Shown: in pieces, positions 50,406 to 61,225 of the stretch | Layout: each line of letters starts with the position of its first letter | How positions within the stretch are numbered: position 1 is the stretch's first letter | Assembly: GCA_046347155.1 (NCBI GenBank) | Contig: JAXMGT010000001.1 | Coordinates: 868,001-932,000 of the forward strand | Direction of reading: 5' to 3' | Source: RPQJ01 sp046347155 | GTDB taxonomy: Bacteria > Pseudomonadota > Gammaproteobacteria > Steroidobacterales > Steroidobacteraceae | DNA length: 64,000 nucleotides | The notes under the pieces: model-generated | Told to the model about the DNA's origin: nothing | What the model saw: only the letters and a program-made list of their open reading frames with translations | Databases searched by the model: none | Program-made: the position numbers and the translations under genes

Positions 50406-51071
50406 ATGCCCGCACTGATCGATCGCATCCCGCCGGCCCCGGCCGGCCTACTCGCCGCGCTGCTGCTCGCGGGCTGCAGCCAGACGAGCGTGCACAGCGA
50501 GTCGCACGTCGCCGCGCCGGCCGGCGCGCCGTACGCGCGGGTGCTGGTCGTGGGCATCAGCCCGGACGAGAAGTTCCGCTGCCGTTACGAGCGCTTCCTC
50601 GCCGCGAAGATCAACGGCGAGGGCACGAAGTCGGTCGCGAGCTGCGACGCGGTGGACCAGGTGCAGCCGCTCACGCGCGAGAGCATCCAGAAGGCGGTCG
50701 ACTGGCTCAAGGTCGACGCGGTCGTCGCCACGAGCCTGGTCGCGCACGAATGGGCCGCCGACGAACGCACCGGCCGCGACCAGCGCGGCACGGCCGGCTA
50801 CAAGGCGACCGACGCGGGCATCGGCTACTACGGCGGCTGGTACGGCGTGTACGGCGTGCCGGTCGTCTACGGCGAGTTCGTCGCGACGCCACCGGTCACG
50901 ACGCTGTCGGGGACCGTGGAGCTCACGACCAAGGTGTACTCGACGACGGGCCCGACGCTCGTCTACAGCATCGAGACCCGCACGAAGAAGCAGGACTGGG
51001 TCGACCGCAGCTATTCCGGCGTCACGGTGCCGATCGCCGACCGCCTGCGCCGCGACGGCCTGATCCGCTGA
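50406..51071 (+). CDS. lipoprotein, unknown function
   Basis: A 221-residue probable outer-membrane lipoprotein. The signal ends with the lipobox LLLAGC, giving Cys at about residue 24. The mature part is a single alpha/beta domain with YARVLVVGISPDEKFRCRYE at its start, then KAVDWLKVDAVVATSLV, and a Gly/Tyr-rich loop GYYGGWYGVYGVPVVYGE. A final strand-rich section ends RLRRDGLIR. The pattern 'vLVvG...R...fe..l...l...G...' resembles other GNA1162-like or LppC-like envelope proteins, but I cannot assign one. Its stop is at the edge of the promoter for the next gene. Confidence 0.75.
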   Translation: MPALIDRIPPAPAGLLAALLLAGCSQTSVHSESHVAAPAGAPYARVLVVGISPDEKFRCRYERFLAAKINGEGTKSVASCDAVDQVQPLTRESIQKAVDWLKVDAVVATSLVAHEWAADERTGRDQRGTAGYKATDAGIGYYGGWYGVYGVPVVYGEFVATPPVTTLSGTVELTTKVYSTTGPTLVYSIETRTKKQDWVDRSYSGVTVPIADRLRRDGLIR

Positions 51072-51072
51072 C

Positions 51073-51100
51073 TTGCAGGCGGCGCGGGCTCTGCTAGAAT
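51073..51100 (+). promoter_or_regulatory. sigma70-type promoter of the structured leader
   Basis: TTGCAG (-35, 51073-51078), a 16-base spacer and TAGAAT (-10, 51095-51100) form one of the few near-consensus promoters visible in this GC-rich window. Predicted transcription starts at about 51107-51108, one or two bases before the 5' strand of the leader's first stem. The promoter begins 2 bases after the lipoprotein stop. Confidence 0.6.
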
Positions 51101-51107
51101 CCTGCCC

Positions 51108-51339
51108 AGCATCAAGAAAGGGGCTCACGCCCCGGCCAACCTGCCTACCCGGGCAAGGTGGCGCGCGCCAGGAGGCGCGGATGCGGCCGGACGGCAACGA
51201 AGCGGGTTTCAGCTGTCGCAACCCTCCGGCGCCCGACCCGTGGTCTGGAGCGTTCGCGTCTCCGGCCCCCACGCGGTCCCGCGCCGCTCGTTTGACCACC
51301 GGCCAGGCTTGCTGCCCCTCGGGGCGTGGAGGTTTGGCC
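51108..51339 (+). ncRNA. structured 5' leader, possible riboswitch-like element
   Basis: The predicted 5' end is followed by nested stems: P1 GCATC (51109-51113) with GATGC (51180-51184) closes a four-way junction. Inside are GGGGC/GCCCC (51120-51133, loop TCAC), ACCTGCC/GGCA-GGT (51139-51159) and CGCGCC/GGCGCG (51164-51179, loop AGGA). Downstream, GCCGGA (51186-51191) pairs with TCCGGC (51225-51230) around GGGTT/AACCC, and GGAGCG pairs with CG-CTCC (51247-51263). A last hairpin around 51301-51339 could cover the ribosome site of the next gene. AUCAAGA and CCAACC...AAGGUG recall SAM-clan riboswitches, but no class is assigned. Confidence 0.45.
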
Positions 51340-51861
51340 ATGACTGCATTGACCCGGGCGCTCGTCGAGTACTGGACGGCGTTGCCCTCGCGCGGCAAGT
51401 CGGCCCGGCTCAAGGCCGTCGCCGACCTGCGCCAGCGCATCGGGAACGGCGAGTCGCCGGCCCGCACGCTGCTGCCATACGTGCTCGGCGACGGTGACGA
51501 GGACGTCGTGTTCGCCGCCACCTCGGCCTGGCTCGCCGTGCACCACGGGACGCCAGCGGCCGACGCCGCGGCCGGCGACGCCGTCGAGTGGGTGCGCCGC
51601 GGGCTCGCGATCAATCGCGGCGCGGTGTTCGCCGCGCTGCTCTCGCGCGGCGACGAGGCGCTGAACGCGCGGCTGCCCGGGCTCAGGCTCGCGCTCGCGG
51701 CCGACGAGGTCGCGACCGTGTGTCGCCACGTCGCGCGCCGGCGCTGCGACGCCGCGCAGGCGTTCCTGCGCGACTGGCACCGGCTGCTCGGGGAGGGCGC
51801 GGACACCGGCGCGCGCGAGGCACTCGCGCGCTCGCTCGAGGAGTGCGCCCGGGTCGCCTGA
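51340..51861 (+). CDS. hypothetical helical protein downstream of structured leader
   Basis: A 173-residue cytosolic protein with no membrane segment. It looks like a helical repeat protein in style: LTRALVEYWTALPSRGKSARLK, then repeated helices with Ala/Arg/Leu faces such as DVVFAATSAWLAVHHG and DEVATVCRHVARRRC. ATG at 51340 has GTGGAGG upstream and is preferred. An in-frame ATG at 51181 with AGGAGG upstream would add 53 residues of Pro/Ser/Arg-rich sequence unlike a folded domain and would lie within the structured leader. I do not recognise a family. Confidence 0.65.
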   Translation: MTALTRALVEYWTALPSRGKSARLKAVADLRQRIGNGESPARTLLPYVLGDGDEDVVFAATSAWLAVHHGTPAADAAAGDAVEWVRRGLAINRGAVFAALLSRGDEALNARLPGLRLALAADEVATVCRHVARRRCDAAQAFLRDWHRLLGEGADTGAREALARSLEECARVA

Positions 51862-51867
51862 CCGGCG

Positions 51868-53844
51868 TCAGAGGTTCTTCGCGAGGAATGCCTCGATCGC
51901 CTGCAGCTCGGCGATCCGGGTCGTGCTGTTCGACAGCCAGTGATCCTCGCCCGGCAGCGTCACGATCTCGTACTTCCGGCCGGCTGCGTCGAGCGCCTTC
52001 GCCATGCCGAGCGTCTGCGACGGCGGCACGACCGTGTCGTCGGTGCCGTAGATCAGCAGGATCGGCGCGCGGACCTTCGTCGCAGACCTCGCCGGCGAGG
52101 CCGCCGCGACCTTCGGGTCGTTCGGCGAACCGATGTGGTCCTTCCAGTACGCGAGCGCGTTCGACTCGTCGCCGCCGCGTGCCTTCACGTGGCCGAGCAT
52201 CTCGGGCAGGTCGGAGACGCCGCTGACGCTGACCGCGCACGCGTAGAGTTCGGGCGTGAAGGTCGCGCCGGCGAGGGCGGCGTAACCGCCGTAACTCGCC
52301 CCCATGATGCAGACGCGCTTCGGGTCCGCGAGGCCCGTGCCGATCAGGTGGCGCGCGCCGTCCGTCACGTCGTCCTGCATGAGCCCGCCCCACTGCCCGT
52401 AGCCCGCCTGCCGGTGGGCGGCGCCGTAACCCGTCGAGCCGCGGAACTGTGGTTGCAGCACGGCGTAGCCGCGGCTCGCGAGGAACTGCGCCCACCAGTC
52501 GAAGCCGCCGGGGTCCTGTGCTTCCGGGCCGCCGTGGACCAGAACCACGAGCGGCAGGTTCTTCTCGCCGGCGCCCGGCGGCAGCGTCAGGAACGCCGGG
52601 ATCTGGGTGCCGTCGCGCGCCGGGTAGGTGATCGTGCGGACCTCGCCGAGCTGGACGTTCGCGAGCGCCGGGTAGGTCTCGCCGACGATGTCCGCGCGGT
52701 GCGTCGTGCGGTCGAGCAGGTAGAACACGGCCGGCGCCGACGAACTCTCGGTGCGGATCAGCAGGCGCTGGCCGTCGGTGGACCGGTCGACGATCTCGAA
52801 CCAGCGGTCCGGGAATGCCTTGGCGAGTCCCTTCGACAACGCGATCCGCTGCGGGTCCACGTATTCGATCCGGCCGTCTGGTCCGTCCGTCCAGTAGCCC
52901 ACGACGCGGCCGGTCGTCGGGTCGGTCACCGCACTGCCGACGTCGAGTTCCGGGTCCTCGAACGCGAGCCGGATCGGCGAGCCGTCGAGCGGGAGTGCCC
53001 AGGCGCGCGAGCGGTCCGTTCCGTGCTCGCCGATGCCGATCAGCGCCGTCCCGTCCGGCGAGAAACCGGCGAGCGTCAGCGGGTCCTCCCGCTCCGTCTG
53101 GAGGATCGTGCGCCACGAGAGTCCGTCCCGGACGAGGATCGACGCCTGCCTCGTGTCCGCCTTCCATTCGACGCGGGCGACCGGGGCACCGTCCGGGTCC
53201 ACCATCCACTGGACCGTGTACGGGGTCCCCAGCGCGACCGTGTGCCCCTTGCCCGTGTTCGTGTCCACGTCGAAGAGCGTCAGCACCCAGCCGTCGTCCC
53301 GGCGCGCCTCGGTGAGGCGGCTGCCGACCGTGTCGCGGTGCTTGCCCAACGCATAGTCCCAGGTCGTCATCGAGACCGTGTCCTTGCGCAGCGGATTGAC
53401 GGGGAGCAGGTCCGCGCCGGTGACGAATTCCTGGCTCGCGTCGAACAACATCACGCGCGGTTCGCCGTCGCGTGCATTGACGGCCATGATCCGGAACACC
53501 TCGAAACGCTCGTCGGGTCGGACGTCGGCCCAGGCCAGCTGCGTCGTCATGCTGATCTCGAGCAGCACGGTGTCGTTGTCGGCCCACTGGATCCTGCGGA
53601 GCTTGTTGCCGCCACCGATGTTCACGGCGCGCAGCGGCTGCGGATTGCCCACCTCGAGCAGTACCACCCGCTGTCCGGTCGGGGTGTTGTGGTCCATCGC
53701 GATCAGCGCACCGTCCGGCGACATCGACACGTTGTCGAACGCTGGGTTCGTGCCGAACGCCGAGGCGGGCGGCGGCCCGGCGACCGCCGTCGCGCAGGGG
53801 GTGGTCAGTGCAATCGCGGTCGCGAGCAGCGCAAGTCGAGCCAT
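51868..53844 (-). CDS. S9 family peptidase (prolyl oligopeptidase/acylaminoacyl type)
   Basis: A 658-residue exported protease with a signal peptide (about 5-22). The N-terminal half (about 25-390) is a beta-propeller-like region with repeated strands such as VSMSPDGALIAMDHN and LAGFSPDGTALIGIGEHG. The C-terminal half is the alpha/beta hydrolase: nucleophile Ser in MGASYGGYAALAG near 505, Asp in LIYGTDDTVVPP and His in GEDHWLSN. It hydrolyses peptides or acyl-peptides in the periplasm. It lies 44 bases downstream of the lytic transglycosylase on the same strand, so both act on the envelope. Confidence 0.93.
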   Translation of the reverse strand: MARLALLATAIALTTPCATAVAGPPPASAFGTNPAFDNVSMSPDGALIAMDHNTPTGQRVVLLEVGNPQPLRAVNIGGGNKLRRIQWADNDTVLLEISMTTQLAWADVRPDERFEVFRIMAVNARDGEPRVMLFDASQEFVTGADLLPVNPLRKDTVSMTTWDYALGKHRDTVGSRLTEARRDDGWVLTLFDVDTNTGKGHTVALGTPYTVQWMVDPDGAPVARVEWKADTRQASILVRDGLSWRTILQTEREDPLTLAGFSPDGTALIGIGEHGTDRSRAWALPLDGSPIRLAFEDPELDVGSAVTDPTTGRVVGYWTDGPDGRIEYVDPQRIALSKGLAKAFPDRWFEIVDRSTDGQRLLIRTESSSAPAVFYLLDRTTHRADIVGETYPALANVQLGEVRTITYPARDGTQIPAFLTLPPGAGEKNLPLVVLVHGGPEAQDPGGFDWWAQFLASRGYAVLQPQFRGSTGYGAAHRQAGYGQWGGLMQDDVTDGARHLIGTGLADPKRVCIMGASYGGYAALAGATFTPELYACAVSVSGVSDLPEMLGHVKARGGDESNALAYWKDHIGSPNDPKVAAASPARSATKVRAPILLIYGTDDTVVPPSQTLGMAKALDAAGRKYEIVTLPGEDHWLSNSTTRIAELQAIEAFLAKNL

Positions 53845-53888
53845 GCGTGGTCATCCCTGACGATTTGGTCCCGTCGGACCAATATAGC

Positions 53889-55892
53889 TCAATCGGGCGG
53901 GGCGTCCAGCGAGGGCGGGCGGACGTTCGTGAGCCAGGAAGACACATCCTGCGGCTTTCGATCGACCCGCCAGCCGAACACCACCCGGTGCCACGACACC
54001 CGCTGGATGTAGCCACGGGTCTCGTTGTACGGAACGTTCTCGACCCAGGCGTCGAGCGGCATCGGAACGGCCGGGAGCCAGCGCTTCACCGCGTTGGGGC
54101 CCGCGTTGTAGGCGCCCATCGCGAGCGGGGCCTGGCCGTCCCAGCGGTCGATCATGTCGCGCAGGTGTGCCGACCCGATCGGCACGTTGACGGACGGCTC
54201 GAACAACCCGGCGCGGTTCGGGGACGCGAGACCCCACTTGCGGGCGGTGATCCGTGCCGTCTCGGGCAGCAGCTGCATCAGGCCGAGCGCGCCGGCGCTC
54301 GACCGGGCGTCGGGCTGGTAGAGGCTCTCCTGCCGGATGATCGCGTAGATGAGGTCCTGCGGCAGCCCGGACAGGCGCGCACCGTGCCGCACTTCGGCGT
54401 CATAGGGCGTCGGGTACAGCAGGTCGTAGTCGTTGTAGATGCCGAGTTTCGCCGCGGCCGCGATCGCCTGCATGTACCAGCCCCAGCGCGCGGCGAGGCC
54501 GATCGCCTGCACCTGGTCGGCACGCGGCAGCATGCCGGACGCCGCCCGCCACTCGACCACGGACTGCGGCCGCAGGTCGCAGGCCTCGAGTTCGCGCGCG
54601 CGGACCATCCCGGGCAGCGCGGCGACACGCGCGATGCCGGCATCGTCGAGGCCCGCCGGCTCGAGCGTCGGGGCGTACGCCTGGCCGAGCCGGGCGGCCG
54701 CGAGCACCGCGTACCAGTTGTCGCTGCCGACGACCGCCGCATAGCCCTGGCGTGCCGCCGCGGTGTCGCCGGACAGGTCGGCCGCGCGCGCGACCCAGTA
54801 CTTCCAGCGTGGCTGGCTGCGCAGCGTCTCGGGCATCGCGGCGATCGCGGCGCTGGCTCGGGTCCAGTCGCCGGCCCAGATCGCCGCGCGCGCCCGCCAC
54901 TCCCAGGTCTTCTCGTCGAAATCCTCCGGCTGCGCGAGCGCGTAGAAGGCGAGGGCTCCCGGTTTGCGGCTGAGCGACAGCTGGTAGCCGACCGCCAGCG
55001 CGTACGGCCCGGCCGCCCGCTCGTCCAGGCCGCGCGCGGCCACGAGCGCCGGGTAGCGGTCGGCCGCGGCCTCGGCATCGAGTCGCGCGTACCGCTTCCA
55101 GCCGTCGAGCAGCGCGGCCGGCTCGACCGGTGTGGACGGCGACGCAATCAGTGAGTCGACCGCGTCGCGTGGCCGGTCGATCAGGTCGGCCCACTGCAGC
55201 AGCGGCGCCGCCGGGCCGGGCGGCAGCGCGGCCGCAAGCCGGCGCGCCAGCGCGCTCTCTCCGGCGCCCAGGGCCGCACGTGCGCGACGCTCCAGCAGCT
55301 CGGGCGTCAGCAATCCCTGCGACCTGAGCCAGTGCTCGGCCGGCCCGCAGGCGGCCGGCAGCGCCTTCGGCGAATTCCAGTCCGCGAGCGCCGCGGTCGC
55401 GAGGCCGTCGGTGCGCGCGAGCGCGATGCGGGCGGCGTAGGCGTTGCAGCGGGCGGCCAGCGTATCGTCCACGTCCTGCCGGTAGACCGCCAGATAGGTC
55501 TCCCAGCGCCGTGCGGCTGCGAGCGACATCAGCCAGCGGCTGCGCAGGCCGCGGCCGACCGGCTGGTCACCGTACTGGTCGACGAACGCCTGCAGTGTCG
55601 CCGTGGCGGCCGGGTCGTCGAGCCGGGCATCGAGGCGCGCCGCAAGCAGGTATGGGTAGAGCGGGTAGTCGCGCAACGCCGACGGGTCCTCGGCCGGCGC
55701 GCCGGCCGTGCGACTGCCGGCCTCGGCATAGGCTGCGACGAAGAGCCGTCGGCCCTCGGCGTACGGGTCGTCCGCGCCCGCGTCGGCTCGGGTGGCCTGC
55801 GGCGCGGCAGCGACCGTGGCGACGATCAGCAGCGCAAGCGCGGTCGCGCGCCGGCGCAGCGGGACGGCCGGGGGGGCAGCGGATCTCGTCAT
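53889..55892 (-). CDS. slt: soluble lytic murein transglycosylase
   Basis: A 667-residue periplasmic enzyme of the Slt70 type that cleaves peptidoglycan glycan chains to 1,6-anhydro ends. The signal peptide spans about 13-38. A long helical superhelix (about 45-450) of Ala-rich helices forms the ring domain, followed by the C-terminal SLT domain with IIRQESLYQPDARSSAGALG, whose Glu is catalytic. GLMQLLPETA and MIDRWDGQAPLAMGAYNAGP are also typical. It is divergent from fadB. A strong promoter is not obvious in the 169-base gap, though AACATTTGTTTTGC at 55956-55970 is AT-rich for this genome. Confidence 0.93.
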   Translation of the reverse strand: MTRSAAPPAVPLRRRATALALLIVATVAAAPQATRADAGADDPYAEGRRLFVAAYAEAGSRTAGAPAEDPSALRDYPLYPYLLAARLDARLDDPAATATLQAFVDQYGDQPVGRGLRSRWLMSLAAARRWETYLAVYRQDVDDTLAARCNAYAARIALARTDGLATAALADWNSPKALPAACGPAEHWLRSQGLLTPELLERRARAALGAGESALARRLAAALPPGPAAPLLQWADLIDRPRDAVDSLIASPSTPVEPAALLDGWKRYARLDAEAAADRYPALVAARGLDERAAGPYALAVGYQLSLSRKPGALAFYALAQPEDFDEKTWEWRARAAIWAGDWTRASAAIAAMPETLRSQPRWKYWVARAADLSGDTAAARQGYAAVVGSDNWYAVLAAARLGQAYAPTLEPAGLDDAGIARVAALPGMVRARELEACDLRPQSVVEWRAASGMLPRADQVQAIGLAARWGWYMQAIAAAAKLGIYNDYDLLYPTPYDAEVRHGARLSGLPQDLIYAIIRQESLYQPDARSSAGALGLMQLLPETARITARKWGLASPNRAGLFEPSVNVPIGSAHLRDMIDRWDGQAPLAMGAYNAGPNAVKRWLPAVPMPLDAWVENVPYNETRGYIQRVSWHRVVFGWRVDRKPQDVSSWLTNVRPPSLDAPPD

Positions 55893-56061
55893 GTCGTAAG
55901 TCTATGATGGATCAAGGGTCGCGAGCCTGGCGCCGGCCCGGGCGGAAATACCCATTAACATTTGTTTTGCACTGCCGCAAACTCCGCCCACCGGGCCGCG
56001 TCGATGCAGGTTGGACGGCGGTCGAGTATCCATTGCACCTGCACGTTAGGGAGATTGCTCC

Positions 56062-58212
<2,151 letters not shown>

Positions 58213-58248
58213 CCGCGCGGCCCACACAGACACCTGGAGAGATCACAG

Positions 58249-59430
58249 ATGAGTCTCAATCCCCGCGATGTCGTCATCGTCGATGGCGTCCGCACAGCGA
58301 TGGGCCGCTCGAAGGGCGGCATGTTCCGCAACGTCCGCGCCGAGGTCCTCTCGGCCGAGCTGATCAAGGCCCTGTTCCGCCGCAATCCCGGCGCGAAGAT
58401 GGACGAGGTCGAGGACGTGATCTGGGGCTGCGTGAACCAGACGCTCGAGCAGGGCATGAACGTGGCGCGGAACGCGCTGCTGCTGGCCGGCCTGCCGCAC
58501 ACGGTGCCCGGGCAGACCGTGAACCGGCTGTGCGGCTCGTCGATGCAGGCGCTGCACACGGCGGCCGCGCAGATCATGACCGGCCAGGGCGACGTGTTCG
58601 TGATCGGCGGCGTCGAGCACATGGGTCACGTCGGCATGATGCACGGCATCGACCTGAACCCGTCGTCGTCGAAGCAGTACGCGAAGGCGTCGAACATGAT
58701 GGGGCTCACGGCCGAGATGCTCGGCCGGATGCACGGCATCACCCGCGAGATGCAGGACAAGTTCGCGCTGCGCTCGCACCAGAAGGCCTGGGAAGCCACG
58801 CAGACGGGCCGTTTCAAGAACGAGATCGTCGGCATCGAGGGCCATGACGCGGCGGGCGTGCGGGTGCTGTGCGAGGTGGACGAGGTGATCCGCGTGGACG
58901 CCTCGCTCGAGGCGCTCGCCGCGCTGCCGCCGGCGTTCGACCCGAAGGGCGGCACGGTCACGGCCGGCTCGTCGTCGGCGATCTCGGACGGTGCCTCCGC
59001 GATGCTCGTGATGAGCTGGGAGCGCGCGAAGGCGCTCGGGCTCAAGCCGCGCGCGAAGATCCTCTCGATGGGCGTCGCAGGCTGCGACCCTGCGATCATG
59101 GGCTACGGTCCGGTGCCGGCCACGAAGAAGGCGCTGAAGCGCGCCGGCCTCGAGATGAAGGACGTGAAGGTCGCGGAGCTGAACGAGGCGTTCGCCGCGC
59201 AGTCGCTGCCCGTGATCAAGGACCTCGGGATCATGGACCGGATGGACGGGACCGTGAACCTGAACGGCGGCGCGATCGCGCTCGGCCACCCGCTCGGCTG
59301 CTCGGGCGCCCGCATCACGACGGCGCTCGTGAACGTGATGGAACAGCAGAAGGCGGACGTCGGCCTCGCGACGATGTGCATCGGCCTCGGCCAGGGCATC
59401 GCCACGGTGCTCGAGCGCGTCGACGCCTGA
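58249..59430 (+). CDS. fadA: 3-ketoacyl-CoA thiolase FadA
   Basis: A 393-residue thiolase, the beta subunit of the complex with FadB; it cleaves 3-ketoacyl-CoA with CoA to acetyl-CoA. The nucleophile Cys is in NRLCGSSMQALHTAA near residue 92, the second-site His in NGGAIALGHPLGCSGAR, and the final Cys in GLATMCIGLGQGIA. ELNEAFAAQSLPVIKDLG carries the substrate-binding loop. Length and motif spacing are normal. The operon ends with two hairpins at 59437-59514. Confidence 0.97.
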   Translation: MSLNPRDVVIVDGVRTAMGRSKGGMFRNVRAEVLSAELIKALFRRNPGAKMDEVEDVIWGCVNQTLEQGMNVARNALLLAGLPHTVPGQTVNRLCGSSMQALHTAAAQIMTGQGDVFVIGGVEHMGHVGMMHGIDLNPSSSKQYAKASNMMGLTAEMLGRMHGITREMQDKFALRSHQKAWEATQTGRFKNEIVGIEGHDAAGVRVLCEVDEVIRVDASLEALAALPPAFDPKGGTVTAGSSSAISDGASAMLVMSWERAKALGLKPRAKILSMGVAGCDPAIMGYGPVPATKKALKRAGLEMKDVKVAELNEAFAAQSLPVIKDLGIMDRMDGTVNLNGGAIALGHPLGCSGARITTALVNVMEQQKADVGLATMCIGLGQGIATVLERVDA

Positions 59431-59436
59431 GGACGC

Positions 59437-59460
59437 GGGGGCGCCCGGACGGGCGTCCCC
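59437..59460. terminator. first hairpin after fadA
   Basis: A 10-bp stem with one G-T pair (59437-59446 with 59451-59460) seven bases past the fadA stop. No T-run follows, so it likely stabilises the 3' end while the next hairpin terminates. Confidence 0.5.
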
Positions 59461-59487
59461 CTGGATCCGCCGCCCGCGCAACGACGA

Positions 59488-59514
59488 CGCGCCGCCTCGA
59501 GCGGCGCGTTTTCG
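59488..59514 (+). terminator. Rho-independent terminator of fadBA
   Basis: CGCGCCGC pairs with GCGGCGCG (59488-59495 with 59501-59508) around a 5-base loop and is followed by TTTTCGCTTC on the plus strand. It ends the fadBA transcript just before the convergent yqjK-type gene stops at 59517. Confidence 0.8.
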
Positions 59515-59516
59515 CT

Positions 59517-59810
59517 TCAGCGGCCGGTGAGGCCGCGGACGAGGCTCAGGATGTCGCCGGCCGCAAGCGCGACCGCGAGCCCGCTGCGTGCCAGTTTCAC
59601 GGCACGGGCCGGACCCGCGACGACCAGTGCCACGATGCCGCCGACCGCGACGAGCGGCAGCACGCTGCGCGCGGTCTCGAGGCCGCGGTCGAGCGGGGCG
59701 ATCGTCGCGTCAATGTCGCTCCGGTGGCCGCGCAATGCCGCGCGCTGTTCGGCGCAGCGGGCCGCGAGTGCCGCGCGCCTCGCCGCGAGCGCGGCCTGGG
59801 TCGCGCTCAT
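59517..59810 (-). CDS. yqjK: YqjK-like small membrane protein
   Basis: A 97-residue protein with an Ala/Arg-rich N-terminal helix, then a hydrophobic helix near 50-70 (VLPLVAVGGIVALVVAG) and a short cationic tail. Together with the two upstream genes it matches the order of the enterobacterial yqjD-yqjE-yqjK operon. The function is unknown; the set is linked to ribosome-membrane association and stationary phase. Its ATG overlaps the upstream stop by 4 bases. Confidence 0.65.
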   Translation of the reverse strand: MSATQAALAARRAALAARCAEQRAALRGHRSDIDATIAPLDRGLETARSVLPLVAVGGIVALVVAGPARAVKLARSGLAVALAAGDILSLVRGLTGR

Positions 59811-60202
59811 CGGCGCCCCCTCAGTGCGTCCACGTCGCGCGCCAGTTCCGTGCGGGTCGCGTCGAGCAGTCGCGGCTTCGCGAGCGACCAGCGCCGCGCG
59901 GTCGCGGCCGCAGCCAGCGCCACCGAGACGAAGAATGCCGCGACGCCCAGCGCGGCGAGCGCCGGGTGCGTGTCCCGGAACAGCGCGACCACCGCAAGGC
60001 CGGCGAACATCAGCGCACCCATCCCGGCGAAGAGTGACACCGCGCCCCAGCCCAGGATCCTGAGTGCGCGCCCGGCGTCTTCCTCGGCCTCGGTCGCGAG
60101 CAGGTCGAGCCGCGTCCCGAGCGCCTCGAGCAGCGTCCCCGCGAGCCGGGTCGTCGAGTCGAGCAGCCGGGTCACCGGGCCCGGCGCGGGCGCGTCGCTC
60201 AT
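59807..60202 (-). CDS. yqjE: phage-holin-superfamily protein YqjE
   Basis: A 131-residue inner-membrane protein of the YqjE/holin-X family. An N-terminal soluble helix (about 8-45, TRLLDSTTRLAGTLLEALGT) is followed by two membrane helices (about 50-72 and 78-100) separated by FRDTHP. The C-terminal cytosolic helix is cationic (ALRGRR end). It stops with a 4-base overlap to the yqjK-like gene and starts 3 bases after the DUF883 stop, so all three are one unit. No lysis role is implied by the superfamily name. Confidence 0.85.
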   Translation of the reverse strand: MSDAPAPGPVTRLLDSTTRLAGTLLEALGTRLDLLATEAEEDAGRALRILGWGAVSLFAGMGALMFAGLAVVALFRDTHPALAALGVAAFFVSVALAAAATARRWSLAKPRLLDATRTELARDVDALRGRR

Positions 60203-60205
60203 GGG

Positions 60206-60511
60206 TCAGCGCCGGGCGATCAGCAGTCCGACCAGCAGGCCGACGCCCGCGGCGACGCCCACGGCCTGCCAGGGGTGGGTGCGCACGTAGTCGTCGGTCG
60301 CGCGCGCGGCCTCGGCGCCGTGCTCGGAGACGGTCGCCTCGATCTCGCCGAGCCGTGCCTTCACCTTGTCGAGGGCCTCGCGGACGCGGGCCCGGGCCTC
60401 GTCGGTCTTCGCGCCGGCCTGGTCGGAGACGGCGCCGATCAGGGACTCGGCGTCGCGCATCACCGCGGCCAGGTCGTCCCGCAGCCGCGCATTCGCATAG
60501 GTGTCGGTCAT
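60206..60511 (-). CDS. yqjD: DUF883 family protein (YqjD/ElaB-like)
   Basis: A 101-residue protein with a long amphipathic helix (about 10-72, with DEARARVREALDKVKARLGE) and a C-terminal membrane anchor (GVAAGVGLLVGLLIARR). The DYVRTHPWQAVGVAAGVG junction is the signature of YqjD, ElaB and YgaM, tail-anchored proteins that tether 100S ribosomes to the inner membrane in stationary phase. It heads the three-gene set. A 114-base gap upstream leads to the lipoprotein gene ending at 60626, with no obvious terminator. Confidence 0.92.
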   Translation of the reverse strand: MTDTYANARLRDDLAAVMRDAESLIGAVSDQAGAKTDEARARVREALDKVKARLGEIEATVSEHGAEAARATDDYVRTHPWQAVGVAAGVGLLVGLLIARR

Positions 60512-60625
60512 CGCAGTGCTCCGGTGTCGGGCCCGGTGGGCCGGCGCACGGGGCGCCGGCGGGCCGGTCCGGTGATCCTAGTCCCGAACGGGCGACGGCT
60601 CAAACGCGCGGCGGGCGGGCCCGGC

Positions 60626-61225
60626 TCAGGGCAGCGTCGCGAGCGTGCGGGGATCGCCGGACCACAGTTCGTAGCGGAACGTCGTCCCGGCGTCGTCGAG
60701 GACGACGCGCAGGCTCGAGGCGCCGGCGACGTAGTGGATCGTGTCCCGGTCGGTCGGCACCAGCAGCACGTCCGTCGCCTGGGCCAGGTGCTCGACGGGC
60801 TGCTCGACGACGCCGACCTCGCGCAGCGTCTTCGACGTCGGCGCGAGCGGGATCGCCCGGCCGTCCGCCACGAGCTGGAAGCGCCGCTGCCCGGTCGCGG
60901 CATCCGGCGCCGCGCGCTTGTCGATCGTGGACCACGCCATGCAGTAGAAGTACTGCTCGTGGTTGCCCATCCGGTTCACGTCCACCGGCACCATCGTGAA
61001 GTAGTCCCGGGCATGGACCGCGAGGTCCGTGCGGTCGCGTGCGAACGTGATCCCCGGCTGCACGACGGTCACCGTCGCGGCCGAGTGCTCGTCGAGGTAT
61101 TCGCGCGTCCCGCTGTCCGGCGCCGAGGCGCAGCCGGCGGCCAGGGCCGCGATCGCCATCGCCGTCGCGACGCGCGACGCGCGGCCGGGCGCCACCCGGG
61201 CCGCCCCGCCACGCTCAGAAGTCAT
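60626..61225 (-). CDS. lipoprotein of the multihaem cytochrome operon, unknown function
   Basis: A 199-residue lipoprotein. The signal has the lipobox ALAAGC (Cys near 32). The mature part begins TREYLDEHSAATVTVVQPGI and includes AVHARDYFTMVPVDVNRMG, then a compact beta-rich region with DVLLVPTDRDTIHYVAG. I do not recognise its family. It overlaps the SPOR/TPR barrel gene by 11 bases, so it is probably an accessory of that protein or a periplasmic link. Confidence 0.75.
   Translation of the reverse strand: MTSERGGAARVAPGRASRVATAMAIAALAAGCASAPDSGTREYLDEHSAATVTVVQPGITFARDRTDLAVHARDYFTMVPVDVNRMGNHEQYFYCMAWSTIDKRAAPDAATGQRRFQLVADGRAIPLAPTSKTLREVGVVEQPVEHLAQATDVLLVPTDRDTIHYVAGASSLRVVLDDAGTTFRYELWSGDPRTLATLP

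Noticed and set aside
51108..51339. Assignment as a SAM-I riboswitch
   Set aside because: The kink-turn P2, pseudoknot and GAUGAAA-like parts of SAM-I are missing, and the downstream gene is not a methionine gene, so only a structured leader is claimed.
51181..51340. ATG at 51181 with AGGAGG upstream as start of the 51340 gene
   Set aside because: The extra 53 residues are Pro/Ser/Arg-rich and unlike a domain, and the region folds into hairpins; 51340 also has a good ribosome site. It remains possible.
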